From Geodermatophilus nigrescens (GTDB taxonomy: Bacteria > Actinomycetota > Actinomycetes > Mycobacteriales > Geodermatophilaceae), in the NCBI RefSeq assembly GCF_900129495.1, contig NZ_FQVX01000001.1, positions 186,001 to 250,000 of the forward strand: DNA of 64,000 nt. The letters run 5' to 3'. Below, in pieces: positions 24,886 through 33,044 of this stretch. Made by a program: the position numbers and the translations under genes. Each line of letters opens with the position of its first letter. Within the stretch, counting starts at the first letter, position 1. Below the pieces are notes generated by a model. That model saw only the letters and a list, made by a program, of their open reading frames with translations. It was not told the DNA's origin and did no database searches.

Positions 24886-25938
24886 ATGCTCGCGTTGCTC
24901 GCTGACCACAGGGACCAGGCACGGACCCGGCTGCGGCCGGAGGTCTGGGACTACTACGAGGCCGGCTCCGGTGAGGAGGTCACCCTCGCCGAGGCCGAGG
25001 CCAGCTGGCGGGAGTTCCGGCTGCGGCCGCGCGTGCTGCGCGACGTCTCGCGCGTCGACCTCACGACCAGCCTGCTCGGCGCCGAGCTCGCCTCGCCGTT
25101 CGTCGTCGCGCCGATGGCGTTCCACGCGCTCGCCCACGAGGACGCCGAGTGCGCCACCATCCGCGGGACCGGTGACGCCGGGAACCTCACCGTCATCTCC
25201 ACCCGGGCCTCCCGGACGATCGAGGAGATCGGCGCCGCCGCCACCGGGCCCTGGTGGTTCCAGGCCTACCTGATGCGCGACCGCGGCCTCACCGAGGCGC
25301 TGGTCCAGCGCGCCGCGGCCGCCGGGGCGCGCGCCGTCGTCCTCACCGTCGACACCCCGTACGTGGGGAAGAAGGACAAGGTCAGCGGCACCCGGATCGC
25401 CGTCCCCGACGACCAGTACCTGGTCAACCTCGCCCAGCACCTGGTCCCCGGCGCCGTCGGCCGCGAGTCGGCCGAGCAGGACCCCTCGATGACGCCGGAC
25501 AGCATCGCCCGGCTCGCCGACGTCGGCGGCCTGCCCGTGCTGGTCAAGGGCGTGCTCCGCGGCGACGAGGCGCGCCGCTGCGTCGACGCCGGCGCGGCGG
25601 GCGTGATCGTCTCCAACCACGGCGGCCGCCAGCTCGACCGCGCCGTCCCCAGCGCGCACGCCCTGCCCGAGGTGCTCGAGGCCGTCGGCGGGGCGGTGCC
25701 GGTCCTGGTCGACGGCGGCATCCGCAGCGGCACCGACGCGCTCGTGGCCCTCGCCACCGGCGCCGACGCCGTCCTCGTGGGCCGCCCCGTCCTCTGGGCG
25801 CTGGCGGCCGGCGGGGCGCCCGCCGTCACCGCGTCGCTGCAGGCGCTGACCGCGCACCTGCAGCACGTGCTGGCCGTGGCCGGCGCCACCTGCCCGGCCG
25901 ACCTCGACCCGAGCATGGTGGTCCGGGCGCGGGCCTAG
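24886..25938 (+). CDS. FMN-dependent alpha-hydroxy-acid oxidase/dehydrogenase
   Basis: A 350-residue TIM-barrel flavoprotein of the lactate/glycolate oxidase family, oxidising an L-2-hydroxy acid to the keto acid. Signatures are [37 protein letters not shown] (FMN phosphate side), VLVKGVLRGDEA (Lys contacting FMN N5/O2), and the active-site string VIVSNHGGRQLDRA with the catalytic His. Length is normal for the family. A related but longer enzyme is encoded at 57523-58839. Its substrate is not evident; the neighbouring GT2 gene converges on it and does not reveal a pathway. The ATG is separated from its SD by a hairpin. Confidence 0.88.
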   Translation: MLALLADHRDQARTRLRPEVWDYYEAGSGEEVTLAEAEASWREFRLRPRVLRDVSRVDLTTSLLGAELASPFVVAPMAFHALAHEDAECATIRGTGDAGNLTVISTRASRTIEEIGAAATGPWWFQAYLMRDRGLTEALVQRAAAAGARAVVLTVDTPYVGKKDKVSGTRIAVPDDQYLVNLAQHLVPGAVGRESAEQDPSMTPDSIARLADVGGLPVLVKGVLRGDEARRCVDAGAAGVIVSNHGGRQLDRAVPSAHALPEVLEAVGGAVPVLVDGGIRSGTDALVALATGADAVLVGRPVLWALAAGGAPAVTASLQALTAHLQHVLAVAGATCPADLDPSMVVRARA

Positions 25939-25942
25939 GCGC

Positions 25943-26983
25943 TCAGCGCAGGCGGTCGCGCACCACGTCGCCCACCAGGTCGCGGACGCCCTCCCAGAAG
26001 CCCAGGCCCCAGCCGACCTGCATGGCGACCAGCGCGGCCGGCACGGCGCGGCGGTCGGCGTCCTCGGGCGCGGTGCGCGCGATCGCCACCGACGCCGCGC
26101 CGACCGCCAGCGCGTACGGCGCGACGGCGGCCGCGGCGAGGCCCGGACGGCGCACGGCCACGCCGGCGGCCAGCGCCAGCCAGACCACCAGGGCGGGCGG
26201 GGCGAGGTGCCGCGGGCTGACGCCCTCGGGGTGCCGCAGCGCGACCGCCGGCTTGCCGCGGCCGTAGCGCCGGTACTGCCGCCACAGGTCGCCGATCGTC
26301 TCGCGGACGTTCCAGGCGATCTCGAGCCGCGGGTCGAACAGCAGCTCGCCGTGCGCTCGGGCCCGCTGGTCGAACTCGAAGTCCTCGTTGTTGGCGATCC
26401 GCTCGTCCCAGCCCTCGAGCTCGCGCACCAGCGCGAGCGGGTAGGCGCCGAAGGGCACGTGGTCGACGACGGTCTCCTCGGTGCCCCAGTGGTAGACCGA
26501 GCCGCCGACGGCGAGCTTCGAGTTGAGCACCGCGGCGATCGCCCGGCCGACGGGGGAGCGGCCGACGGCGGCCTTGCGCCCGCCCACGCCGGCCCAGCCG
26601 CCCTCGGAGAGCCGGGCGACGGCGTGCGCCACGTAGCCCTGCGGGATCGTCGAGTGCGCGTCGACGCGCACCATCCACGTGCCGCGGGCCGCGGCGACGG
26701 CGGCGTTCAGGCTCGCCGGGATCGACGCCACCGGGTTGGACACCACGACGACGCGCGGGTCGGCGGCGGCGCGGGCGTGCAGCAGCTCGGTGGTGCCGTC
26801 GGTCGAGCCGTTGTCGACGACGACGACCTCGAGGTCCACGCCCTCCTGGGACAGCACCGAGTCCAGGCAGGCGCCGATCGTGGCGACCTCGTCGCGGGCC
26901 GGGACCACCACGGTGACCTCGGGCGCCGCCGTGGCCGGGCCGGCGGGGGCGGCCTCGGGACGCGGTCCTGCAGCGGGTGCCAT
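25943..26983 (-). CDS. GT2 glycosyltransferase, ExoA-like
   Basis: A 346-residue GT2 enzyme resembling succinoglycan ExoA: VTVVVPARDEVATIGACLDS, VVVVDNGSTDGTTELL, MVRVDAHSTIP (the DxD-type metal site), a lumen of acceptor contacts ending WDERIANNEDFEFDQRAR, and two or three C-terminal helices that anchor it at the membrane. It would add one sugar to a lipid-linked repeat unit. ATG 26983 has GGAGGAG five bases upstream. Convergent with the oxidase gene, four bases between stops; its promoter is in the 380-base gap shared with the WcaJ-type gene. Confidence 0.88.
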   Translation of the reverse strand: MAPAAGPRPEAAPAGPATAAPEVTVVVPARDEVATIGACLDSVLSQEGVDLEVVVVDNGSTDGTTELLHARAAADPRVVVVSNPVASIPASLNAAVAAARGTWMVRVDAHSTIPQGYVAHAVARLSEGGWAGVGGRKAAVGRSPVGRAIAAVLNSKLAVGGSVYHWGTEETVVDHVPFGAYPLALVRELEGWDERIANNEDFEFDQRARAHGELLFDPRLEIAWNVRETIGDLWRQYRRYGRGKPAVALRHPEGVSPRHLAPPALVVWLALAAGVAVRRPGLAAAAVAPYALAVGAASVAIARTAPEDADRRAVPAALVAMQVGWGLGFWEGVRDLVGDVVRDRLR

Positions 26984-27365
26984 GCCTGCTCCTCCAGTCG
27001 TGCGGACCGCGCCGTTCGGTCACCGTCCGTGACGAGGAGATTAGCGGGTGGCTCGGGCGTCCCGGGGTCCCTCGGACGGGGCCACGTCACACGGACGGAG
27101 AGTGACCTGCACAACAGGTGACGGACGGAGTCCGGACACGTCGGCAGCACGAGTCGCCCACGCGTGACCAGTCCGCAACTGGATCGGGTCATGCACTGAG
27201 GGTGACGAACCACCGGTGGGTGTCACAGGAGTTCCGGCTCCGCTCACACGGACGTGGACGACTGCCCGTGCTGACACTCGGTAGCCGTTAGCGTCACCCA
27301 CCGGTGGCTCGGACCACCGGTTCGGCGAGGGCGCGTGGCCCCGCCGGGAGGGGAGCAGGGGGAAC
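26984..27365. promoter_or_regulatory. divergent regulatory region with repeated CCACCGGTGG palindromes
   Basis: A 382-base gene-free region between divergent glycan genes. It contains CCACCGGTGG at 27210-27219 and again at 27298-27307, plus a half copy CCACCGG at 27314-27320. The first is nested in a longer symmetric frame, GTGAC and GTCAC on either side. TAGCGT (27289-27294) is a plausible -10 box for the gene at 27366, so the second palindrome would cover its transcription start, the usual place for a repressor site. Confidence 0.5.
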
Positions 27366-28910
27366 ATGACGGCGACACCGCGTGAATTCGGGACGCAGCC
27401 GTTCGACCTCCCGCTCGGGCGACCGCCCGCCGGCTCCGACGCGCCGGTCGCGGCGCCGTCCGACCCCGAGGTGGTCGCGGCGACCAGCCTGCCGCCGGTC
27501 CCCGCCGTCCGCACGCGGGAGAGCGCCGCGCCGCTGGACTCCGCCGCGCGCTTCGGCGTCCGGCCGCTGCTGCTGGGCCTCGACCTGCTGGCCGTGGCCG
27601 TGGGCCTGGTCGGCGCCGAGCTGGTCGGCCGCGGCCTCGGCGACGACTTCCCCGCGCGCAAGACGGCCGCCTTCGCCGCCGTCCTCCTGCTCGCCCTGGC
27701 CCAGGCCGGGCTCTACCGCTCGCGCCTGGCGCTCTCCGTGCTCGACGACCTGCCCGCCCTCGCCGGCCGGTGGACCGTGGCCGCCGGCATCGCGGTGCTC
27801 GGCCAGGTCCTGTGGTCCAACGCCCTGTGGCAGGACTACATCATCGACTGGCAGTTCCTCTGGGGCGCCCTGGCCATCGGTGTGCTGGTCGTCGCCCTCC
27901 GGGCGGTCGGCTACGCCGTGGTGCGCAAGCTGCGCCGCCGCCGGCTGGTCGTGCACCGCACGCTGATCGTCGGCGCCGGGCGGGTCGGGCACCAGGTGGC
28001 CGACATCCTGCGCGAGCACCCCGAGTACGGCCTGCACCCGGTCGGCTTCCTCGACGCCGACCCCCGCTACCTCGCCGGCCCGGCCGGCCTGCCCGTGCTC
28101 GGCACCCCGGCCGACCTCCCCGAGGAGCTGCGCGACGGGCGCGTGCACAACGTCGTCGTCGCCTTCTCCTCGATGAAGGAGTCGGAGATGGTGAAGCTGA
28201 TCCGCACGTGCGACCGGTACCGCTGCGAGCTGTTCGTCGTCCCCCGGCTCTTCGAGCTGCACCACGTCGATGACGACATGGACACCGCCTGGGGCCTGCC
28301 GCTCGTGCGGCTGCGGCGCTCCACCTACCGCAGCCCCGCGTGGCGGGTGAAGCGGATGGTCGACGTCGCCGCCTCCGGGTTCGCTGTCGCCGTCCTCGCG
28401 CCGCTGCTCGGCCTCATCGCGCTCGCCGTCCGCCTCGACAGCGGCCCCGGGATCCTGTTCCGGCAGGAGCGGGTCGGCGTCGACGGCCGGACCTTCCAGG
28501 TGCTGAAGTTCCGGTCGATGCGCGCCACCGCGATGGAGTCGGCGACCACCTGGAACATCGCCCGCGACCCGCGGGTCACCCGGGTGGGCCGGTTCCTGCG
28601 CAAGACCTCGCTCGACGAGCTGCCCCAGCTGTTCAACATCCTGCGCGGCGACATGAGCATCGTCGGCCCGCGCCCCGAGCGGCCCCACTTCGTCGAGGAG
28701 TTCCGCAGCGCCTACCCGAGCTACGAGGCGCGCCACCGCGTGCCCTCGGGGCTCACCGGCTGGGCGCAGGTGCACGGCCTGCGCGGCGACACCTCCATCG
28801 CCGACCGGGCCCGCTTCGACAACTACTACATCGAGAACTGGTCGCTCTGGCTCGACCTGAAGATCATCCTGCGGACCTTCAGCTCGGTCTTCCGCGGCGC
28901 CGGCGGCTGA
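27366..28910 (+). CDS. undecaprenyl-phosphate glucose phosphotransferase (WcaJ-like)
   Basis: A 514-residue priming enzyme of the WcaJ/PssZ type: N-terminal tail, four helices (about 70-190), a Rossmann-like CoA-binding domain (TLIVGAGRVGHQVADIL), one more helix near 345-365, and the catalytic domain with FRQERVGVDGR, LKFRSMRA, DELPQLFNILRGDMSIVGPR and GLTGWAQVHGLRGDTSI. The last block is the GWAQV variant of glucose- or galactose-phosphate transferases, distinguishing it from the two WbaP-like paralogues. ATG 27366 follows a purine-rich leader. It probably starts the polymer built by the CDP-sugar operon downstream. Confidence 0.9.
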   Translation: MTATPREFGTQPFDLPLGRPPAGSDAPVAAPSDPEVVAATSLPPVPAVRTRESAAPLDSAARFGVRPLLLGLDLLAVAVGLVGAELVGRGLGDDFPARKTAAFAAVLLLALAQAGLYRSRLALSVLDDLPALAGRWTVAAGIAVLGQVLWSNALWQDYIIDWQFLWGALAIGVLVVALRAVGYAVVRKLRRRRLVVHRTLIVGAGRVGHQVADILREHPEYGLHPVGFLDADPRYLAGPAGLPVLGTPADLPEELRDGRVHNVVVAFSSMKESEMVKLIRTCDRYRCELFVVPRLFELHHVDDDMDTAWGLPLVRLRRSTYRSPAWRVKRMVDVAASGFAVAVLAPLLGLIALAVRLDSGPGILFRQERVGVDGRTFQVLKFRSMRATAMESATTWNIARDPRVTRVGRFLRKTSLDELPQLFNILRGDMSIVGPRPERPHFVEEFRSAYPSYEARHRVPSGLTGWAQVHGLRGDTSIADRARFDNYYIENWSLWLDLKIILRTFSSVFRGAGG

Positions 28911-28929
28911 GCCGTCCGGTCGTCTCCCG

Positions 28930-28960
28930 GCCCGCGCCGTCCGCCACGGACGGCGCGGGC
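28930..28960 (+). terminator. strong hairpin after the WcaJ-like gene
   Basis: GCCCGCGCCGTCC-gccac-GGACGGCGCGGGC is a perfect 13-bp stem with a 5-base loop, 20 bases after the stop. No T-run follows, as usual in high-GC actinobacteria. Confidence 0.65.
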
Positions 28961-29071
28961 CCGGTCCTGCGCGGACCCCGTCACCGTGCGTCCAGTCGCC
29001 GATCACCGATGGGGGTCACCCGACCCGGTGCGACCAGGCCCGAGCGGGTTCCGCACCTGCGCCGTTCCCCC

Positions 29072-29077
29072 TAGCCT
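29072..29077 (+). promoter_or_regulatory. -10 box TAGCCT of the CDP-sugar operon
   Basis: TAGCCT followed by CGC, the same nine bases as the LCP promoter box (17430-17422 on the minus strand). It lies 33 bases before ATG 29111, leaving a short leader with CTGGAG as SD. Confidence 0.45.
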
Positions 29078-29110
29078 CGCTCGCGATCCCGCCTCACCTG
29101 GAGTAGCCAC

Positions 29111-29929
29111 ATGACCGAGAAGGTCGACGTCCCCACGTCCGAGATCCCCGTCGTCATCCTCTGCGGCGGCATGGGCACGCGCCTCCGTGAGGCGTCCGAG
29201 CAGCTGCCCAAGGGCCTGGTCGACATCGGCGGCCGGCCGGTGCTGTGGCACATCATGAAGACCTACAGCGCCCACGGCTACCGCCGGTTCGTCCTCTGCC
29301 TCGGCTACAAGGGCGACCTGATCAAGCAGTACTTCGTGGACCACCGGGCGCGGATGAACGACTTCACGCTCAAGATGCGCGGCGACCACGACCTCGAGTT
29401 CCACACCAACGTGGCCGAGGAGGACTGGGAGATCACCTTCGCCGAGACCGGCCTGACGACGGCGACCGGCGCCCGCATCGCCCGGGTGGCGCAGTACCTC
29501 GACGCCCCGCGCTTCGCCCTCACCTACGGCGACGGCGTCGGCGCGGTCGACCTCACCGCCGAGCTCAAGGCGCACATGGCCTCCGACAAGCTCGCCACCC
29601 TCACCGGCGTGCACCCCAGCGGCCGCTACGGCGAGATCGTCATCGACGGCGACGACGTCACCGCCTTCAACGAGAAGCAGCCCCAGACCGGCTTCATCAA
29701 CGGCGGCTTCTTCCTCTTCGAGCGGCCCTTCGTCGACGAGTACCTCGACGCTGACGCCACCGACGAGATGCTCGAGCACTCGCCCCTGCAGCGGCTGGCC
29801 CGCGACGGCCGGCTCGGGATCTACCGCCACGAGGGCTTCTGGATGGGCATGGACACCTTCCGCGACTGGAAGGAGCTCAACGGCCTCTGGGACGACGGCA
29901 AGGCGGAGTGGAAGGTCTGGCAGGACTGA
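29111..29929 (+). CDS. rfbF: glucose-1-phosphate cytidylyltransferase-like nucleotidyltransferase
   Basis: A 272-residue sugar nucleotidyltransferase of the RfbF type, which makes CDP-glucose from glucose-1-phosphate and CTP. Signatures are VVILCGGMGTRLREASEQLPKG split across 154-220 in the coding sequence (the nucleotide loop GGxGTRL and the catalytic Lys of PKG), GRPVLWHIMKTYSAHG, the metal site YGDGVGAVD, and the C-terminal EGFWMGMDTFRDW. These closely follow RfbF proteins, including length. First gene of a four-gene sugar-nucleotide operon. The GWYG details that would separate CTP from other NTP users cannot be judged by eye, so the gene symbol is a family-level call. Confidence 0.85.
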   Translation: MTEKVDVPTSEIPVVILCGGMGTRLREASEQLPKGLVDIGGRPVLWHIMKTYSAHGYRRFVLCLGYKGDLIKQYFVDHRARMNDFTLKMRGDHDLEFHTNVAEEDWEITFAETGLTTATGARIARVAQYLDAPRFALTYGDGVGAVDLTAELKAHMASDKLATLTGVHPSGRYGEIVIDGDDVTAFNEKQPQTGFINGGFFLFERPFVDEYLDADATDEMLEHSPLQRLARDGRLGIYRHEGFWMGMDTFRDWKELNGLWDDGKAEWKVWQD

Positions 29930-29936
29930 TCCGCCC

Positions 29937-29963
29937 GGCCGGCCGGGACCTCCCCGGCCGGCC
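29937..29963 (+). terminator. GC hairpin between the cytidylyltransferase and SDR genes
   Basis: GGCCGGCCGGG-acctc-CCCGGCCGGCC, an 11-bp perfect stem eight bases after the stop. It may be a terminator or an attenuator that lowers expression of the next three genes, or an mRNA-stability element. Confidence 0.5.
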
Positions 29964-30056
29964 CCGGCCCCGCCCGGCGGCGCGGCCACCCCACACACCA
30001 CCGACCGGTCCCGGACGCGGACCGGACAGCACACGGCAACGAGATCGGGGAACGAC

Positions 30057-31085
30057 GTGCGAGTACTGGTCACCGGGACCGAGGGCTACCTCGGCTGCCT
30101 GACCGCGCAGGAGCTCATGCGGGCCGGGCACGACGTCATCGGCGTCGACACCGGCTACTACAAGAACGGCTGGCTCTACCCGGGCCTCGAGCACGTCCCC
30201 GAGACGCTGGCGCTCGACATCCGCAAGCTCGGCCCCGAGCACCTCGAGGGCGTCGAGGCGATCGTGCACATGGCCGAGCTGTCCAACGACCCGATCGGCG
30301 ACCTGATCGGCGACGTCACCTACGACATCAACCACCACGGGTCGGTGCACCTGGCCCAGGTGGCGAAGGCCGCCGGCGTCCCGCGGTTCGTCTACATGAG
30401 CTCCTGCAGCGTGTACGGCGTCGCCGAGGGCACCGTCGACGAGAGCAGCCCGGTCTCCCCGCAGACCTCCTACGCCCGCTGCAAGGCGCTGGTGGAGAAG
30501 GACGTCTCGGCCCTGGCCACCGACGACTTCTCGCCCACGTTCCTGCGCAACGCCACCGCCTTCGGCGCCAGCCCGCGGATGCGCTTCGACATCGTGCTCA
30601 ACAACCTGTCGGGCCTCGCCTGGACGACCGGCAAGATCGCCATGACCAGCGACGGCTCGCCGTGGCGGCCCCTGGTGCACGCGCTCGACATCGGCAAGGC
30701 CATCCGCATGACGCTGGAGAGCCCCCGCGAGCGGGTGCACGGCGAGATCTTCAACGTGGGCAGCGAGGGCAACAACTACCGCGTCCGCGACATCGCCGAG
30801 ATCGTCGCCGCGGAGTTCCCCGGCTGCGAGCTGACCTTCGGCGACCCGAGCGCCGACAACCGCAGCTACCGCGTCGCCTTCGACCGGATCCGCCAGGTGC
30901 TGCCCGGCTACGACACCGACTGGGACGCCAAGGCCGGCGCCGCCCAGCTGCACGTGATCTTCAAGTCGATCGACATGGACGACGCGACCTTCACCGGCCG
31001 CGGCCACACCCGGCTCAAGCAGATCGAGTACCTCATGCGGACCGAGCAGGTCGACCCGCAGCTGTTCTGGAAGGCCGCCCTGTGA
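30057..31085 (+). CDS. NAD-dependent epimerase/dehydratase (extended SDR)
   Basis: A 342-residue extended short-chain dehydrogenase acting on a nucleotide sugar. It starts with MRVLVTGTEGYLGCLTAQEL (GxxGYLG NAD motif), has VYMSSCSVYG and the catalytic pair SYARCKALVEK (Tyr-x3-Lys), and a C-terminal substrate domain ending in a Leu-rich helix. It lacks the GFKGxWL motif of CDP-glucose 4,6-dehydratase (RfbG), so it is probably an epimerase, reductase or dehydratase of another kind. GTG start with GGGGA upstream; the stop overlaps the next gene (GTGA). Substrate: presumably the CDP-sugar formed by the upstream enzyme. Confidence 0.85.
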   Translation: MRVLVTGTEGYLGCLTAQELMRAGHDVIGVDTGYYKNGWLYPGLEHVPETLALDIRKLGPEHLEGVEAIVHMAELSNDPIGDLIGDVTYDINHHGSVHLAQVAKAAGVPRFVYMSSCSVYGVAEGTVDESSPVSPQTSYARCKALVEKDVSALATDDFSPTFLRNATAFGASPRMRFDIVLNNLSGLAWTTGKIAMTSDGSPWRPLVHALDIGKAIRMTLESPRERVHGEIFNVGSEGNNYRVRDIAEIVAAEFPGCELTFGDPSADNRSYRVAFDRIRQVLPGYDTDWDAKAGAAQLHVIFKSIDMDDATFTGRGHTRLKQIEYLMRTEQVDPQLFWKAAL

Positions 31086-31651
31086 AGTACACGCCCCTCG
31101 GGGTGGACGGCGTCCACCTCGTCGAGATGACGCCGTTCACCGACGAGCGCGGCGCCTTCGCCCGCTCGTTCGACACGGCGGAGTTCGAGGCGCACGGCAT
31201 GCGCTCCGAGGTCGCCCAGTGCAACGTCTCGTGGAACCACCGCGCGGGCACGCTGCGCGGGATGCACCTGTCGCTGCCCGGCCACCCGGAGTCGAAGTTC
31301 ATCCGGTGCACCCGCGGCGCCATCGTCGACGTCGCCGTCGACGTGCGGCCGGACTCGCCCACCTACATGCAGCACGTGCAGGTGGAGCTCACCGCCGAGA
31401 ACCGGCTGGGCCTCTACCTGCCGCCGCACCTCGCGCACGGCTACCAGACGCTGACCGACGACACCGAGGTGCTCTACATGGTCAGCGTCCCGTACGCGCC
31501 GGGCGCCGAGGTCGGCTACCGCTACGACGACCCCGCGTTCGCCATCACCTGGCCGCGCGAGGTCGCCGTGGTCAGCGACAAGGACGCCGCCTGGCCGGCC
31601 TTCGACGCCGACGCCAACGCCGAGCGCTTCCGCGCCGGGGTGCCCGCGTGA
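31082..31651 (+). CDS. dTDP-4-dehydrorhamnose 3,5-epimerase family protein
   Basis: A 189-residue cupin of the RfbC family: FTDERGAFARSFDTAEF, QCNVSWNHRAGTLRGMHL (with the His of the catalytic pair in the RGMH block), IRCTRGAIVDVAVDVR, and LYLPPHLAHGYQTLTDDTEV with the characteristic AHG. The family epimerises C3 and/or C5 of 4-keto-6-deoxy sugars. The context suggests the CDP-linked keto-sugar as substrate rather than dTDP-rhamnose, because no other rhamnose gene is in the window. GTGA overlaps on both sides tie it to the operon. Confidence 0.88.
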   Translation: MKYTPLGVDGVHLVEMTPFTDERGAFARSFDTAEFEAHGMRSEVAQCNVSWNHRAGTLRGMHLSLPGHPESKFIRCTRGAIVDVAVDVRPDSPTYMQHVQVELTAENRLGLYLPPHLAHGYQTLTDDTEVLYMVSVPYAPGAEVGYRYDDPAFAITWPREVAVVSDKDAAWPAFDADANAERFRAGVPA

Positions 31652-32985
31652 ACCCCGTCGTCGGCGGGGCCGTCGACACGCTGCTGCTGCAGCGGCAGGC
31701 CGAGGGCCGCCCGGTCCGCATGGGCCTGGTCGGCGCCGGGTTCATGGCCAAGGGCCTGGTCAACCAGGTCGTCAACAGCACCCCGGGCGTGCAGCTGACC
31801 GTCGTCTGCAACCGGACGCCGGCCAAGGCGCACGCCATCGTCACCGAGGCCGGCGCCACGCCGGCCGCGGCCGAGTCGGTCGCCGACGTCGCCCGCATCG
31901 CCGCCGCCGGCGACGTCGCGGTCACCGACGACATCGCGCTGGTCACCGGCAGCGATGCCGTCGACGTCGTCGTGGACGCCACCGGCGCGGTCGACTTCGG
32001 CGCGGAGCTGGCGCTGGCCGCCATCGCGGGCGGCAAGCACCTGGTGCTGCTCAACGCCGAGGTGGACGCCACGCTCGGCCCGCTGCTGGTGACGAAGGCC
32101 GACGCGGCCGGCGTCGTCTACTCCGGGGCCGACGGCGACCAGCCCGGCGTGCAGGCCAACCTGATCCGGTTCGTCCGGCAGATCGGCCTGCGCCCGCTCG
32201 TGGCCGGCAACATCAAGGGCCTGCAGGACCCCTACCGCAACCCCACCACCCAGGAGGGGTTCGCCAAGCGCTGGGGCCAGGACCCGTGGATGGTCACGAG
32301 CTTCGCCGACGGCACCAAGGTCAGCGTCGAGCAGGCGCTGGTGGCCAACGCCTTCGGCCTGACCGTGCCCAAGCGGGGCCTCTACGCCATGGACCACACC
32401 GGTCACGTCGACGAGCTCGCGCAGCGCTACGACGTCGAGGAGCTGCAGGCCCTCGGCGGCGTCGTCGACTACGTGGTGGGCGCCAAGCCCGGCCCGGGCG
32501 TGTACGTCATGGGCACCCACGACGACCCCAAGCAGCGGCACTACCTCGAGCTCTACAAGCTCGGCACCGGGCCGCTGTACAGCTTCTACACGCCCTACCA
32601 CCTGTGCCACTTCGAGGTGCCGACCACGGTGGCGCGGGTGGCGCTGCTCGGCGACGCGACGATCCGGCCCGCGGGTGCGCCGCAGGTCGACGTCGTGACG
32701 GTCGCCAAGACCGACCTCGCGGCCGGCACGGTGCTCGACCGGCCGGGCGGCTACCACTACTACGGGGAGGCCGAGCGGGCCGACGTCACGCACGCCGACC
32801 GGCTGCTGCCCGTGGGCCTGGCCGAGGGCTGCCGGCTGCTGCGCGACGTCGCCAAGGACGAGGTCGTCGGCTACGCCGACGTCGAGCTGCCCCAGGGCCG
32901 GCTCGTCGACCGGCTGCGCGCCGAGCAGGACGAGATGTTCTTCGGCAGCGCCGCGGCGGCGTCCCTGGCGGCCTCGCCCGCCTGA
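31648..32985 (+). CDS. NAD(P)-binding oxidoreductase with C-terminal SAF domain
   Basis: A 445-residue two-domain protein. The N-terminal half is a Rossmann-fold dehydrogenase related to homoserine dehydrogenase-like/MocA-type proteins (MGLVGAGFMAKGLVNQ, VVCNRTPAKAHAI, VVVDATGAVDFG, GGKHLVLLNAEVDATLG). The C-terminal part (about 370-435) is an SAF domain (VTVAKTDLAAGTVLDR, LPVGLAEGCRLLRDVAKDE), as found in sialic acid synthases and pilus/flagellar chaperones. Such proteins recur in O-antigen clusters next to cytidylyltransferases, but I know of no proven reaction. It probably reduces, oxidises or condenses the keto-sugar made upstream. Last gene of the operon, followed by a strong terminator. 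Confidence 0.8.
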   Translation: MNPVVGGAVDTLLLQRQAEGRPVRMGLVGAGFMAKGLVNQVVNSTPGVQLTVVCNRTPAKAHAIVTEAGATPAAAESVADVARIAAAGDVAVTDDIALVTGSDAVDVVVDATGAVDFGAELALAAIAGGKHLVLLNAEVDATLGPLLVTKADAAGVVYSGADGDQPGVQANLIRFVRQIGLRPLVAGNIKGLQDPYRNPTTQEGFAKRWGQDPWMVTSFADGTKVSVEQALVANAFGLTVPKRGLYAMDHTGHVDELAQRYDVEELQALGGVVDYVVGAKPGPGVYVMGTHDDPKQRHYLELYKLGTGPLYSFYTPYHLCHFEVPTTVARVALLGDATIRPAGAPQVDVVTVAKTDLAAGTVLDRPGGYHYYGEAERADVTHADRLLPVGLAEGCRLLRDVAKDEVVGYADVELPQGRLVDRLRAEQDEMFFGSAAAASLAASPA

Positions 32986-33000
32986 CGCGACCGGGAACGA

Positions 33001-33039
33001 CAGCGGGGGCCGCCTGACGACGTCAGGCGGCCCCCGCTG
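33001..33039. terminator. bidirectional terminator between convergent genes
   Basis: CAGCGGGGGCCGCCTGA-cgacg-TCAGGCGGCCCCCGCTG is a perfect 17-bp stem placed exactly between the stops of the SAF-domain gene (plus) and the GT4 gene (minus). It would serve both strands. Confidence 0.8.
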
Positions 33040-33044
33040 CGCGT

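Noticed and set aside
24886..26983. Mycofactocin-type pair (hydroxyacid dehydrogenase plus glycosyltransferase)
   Set aside because: The oxidase does not show MftD-specific features as I remember them, the genes are convergent and no mftA/B/C is present.
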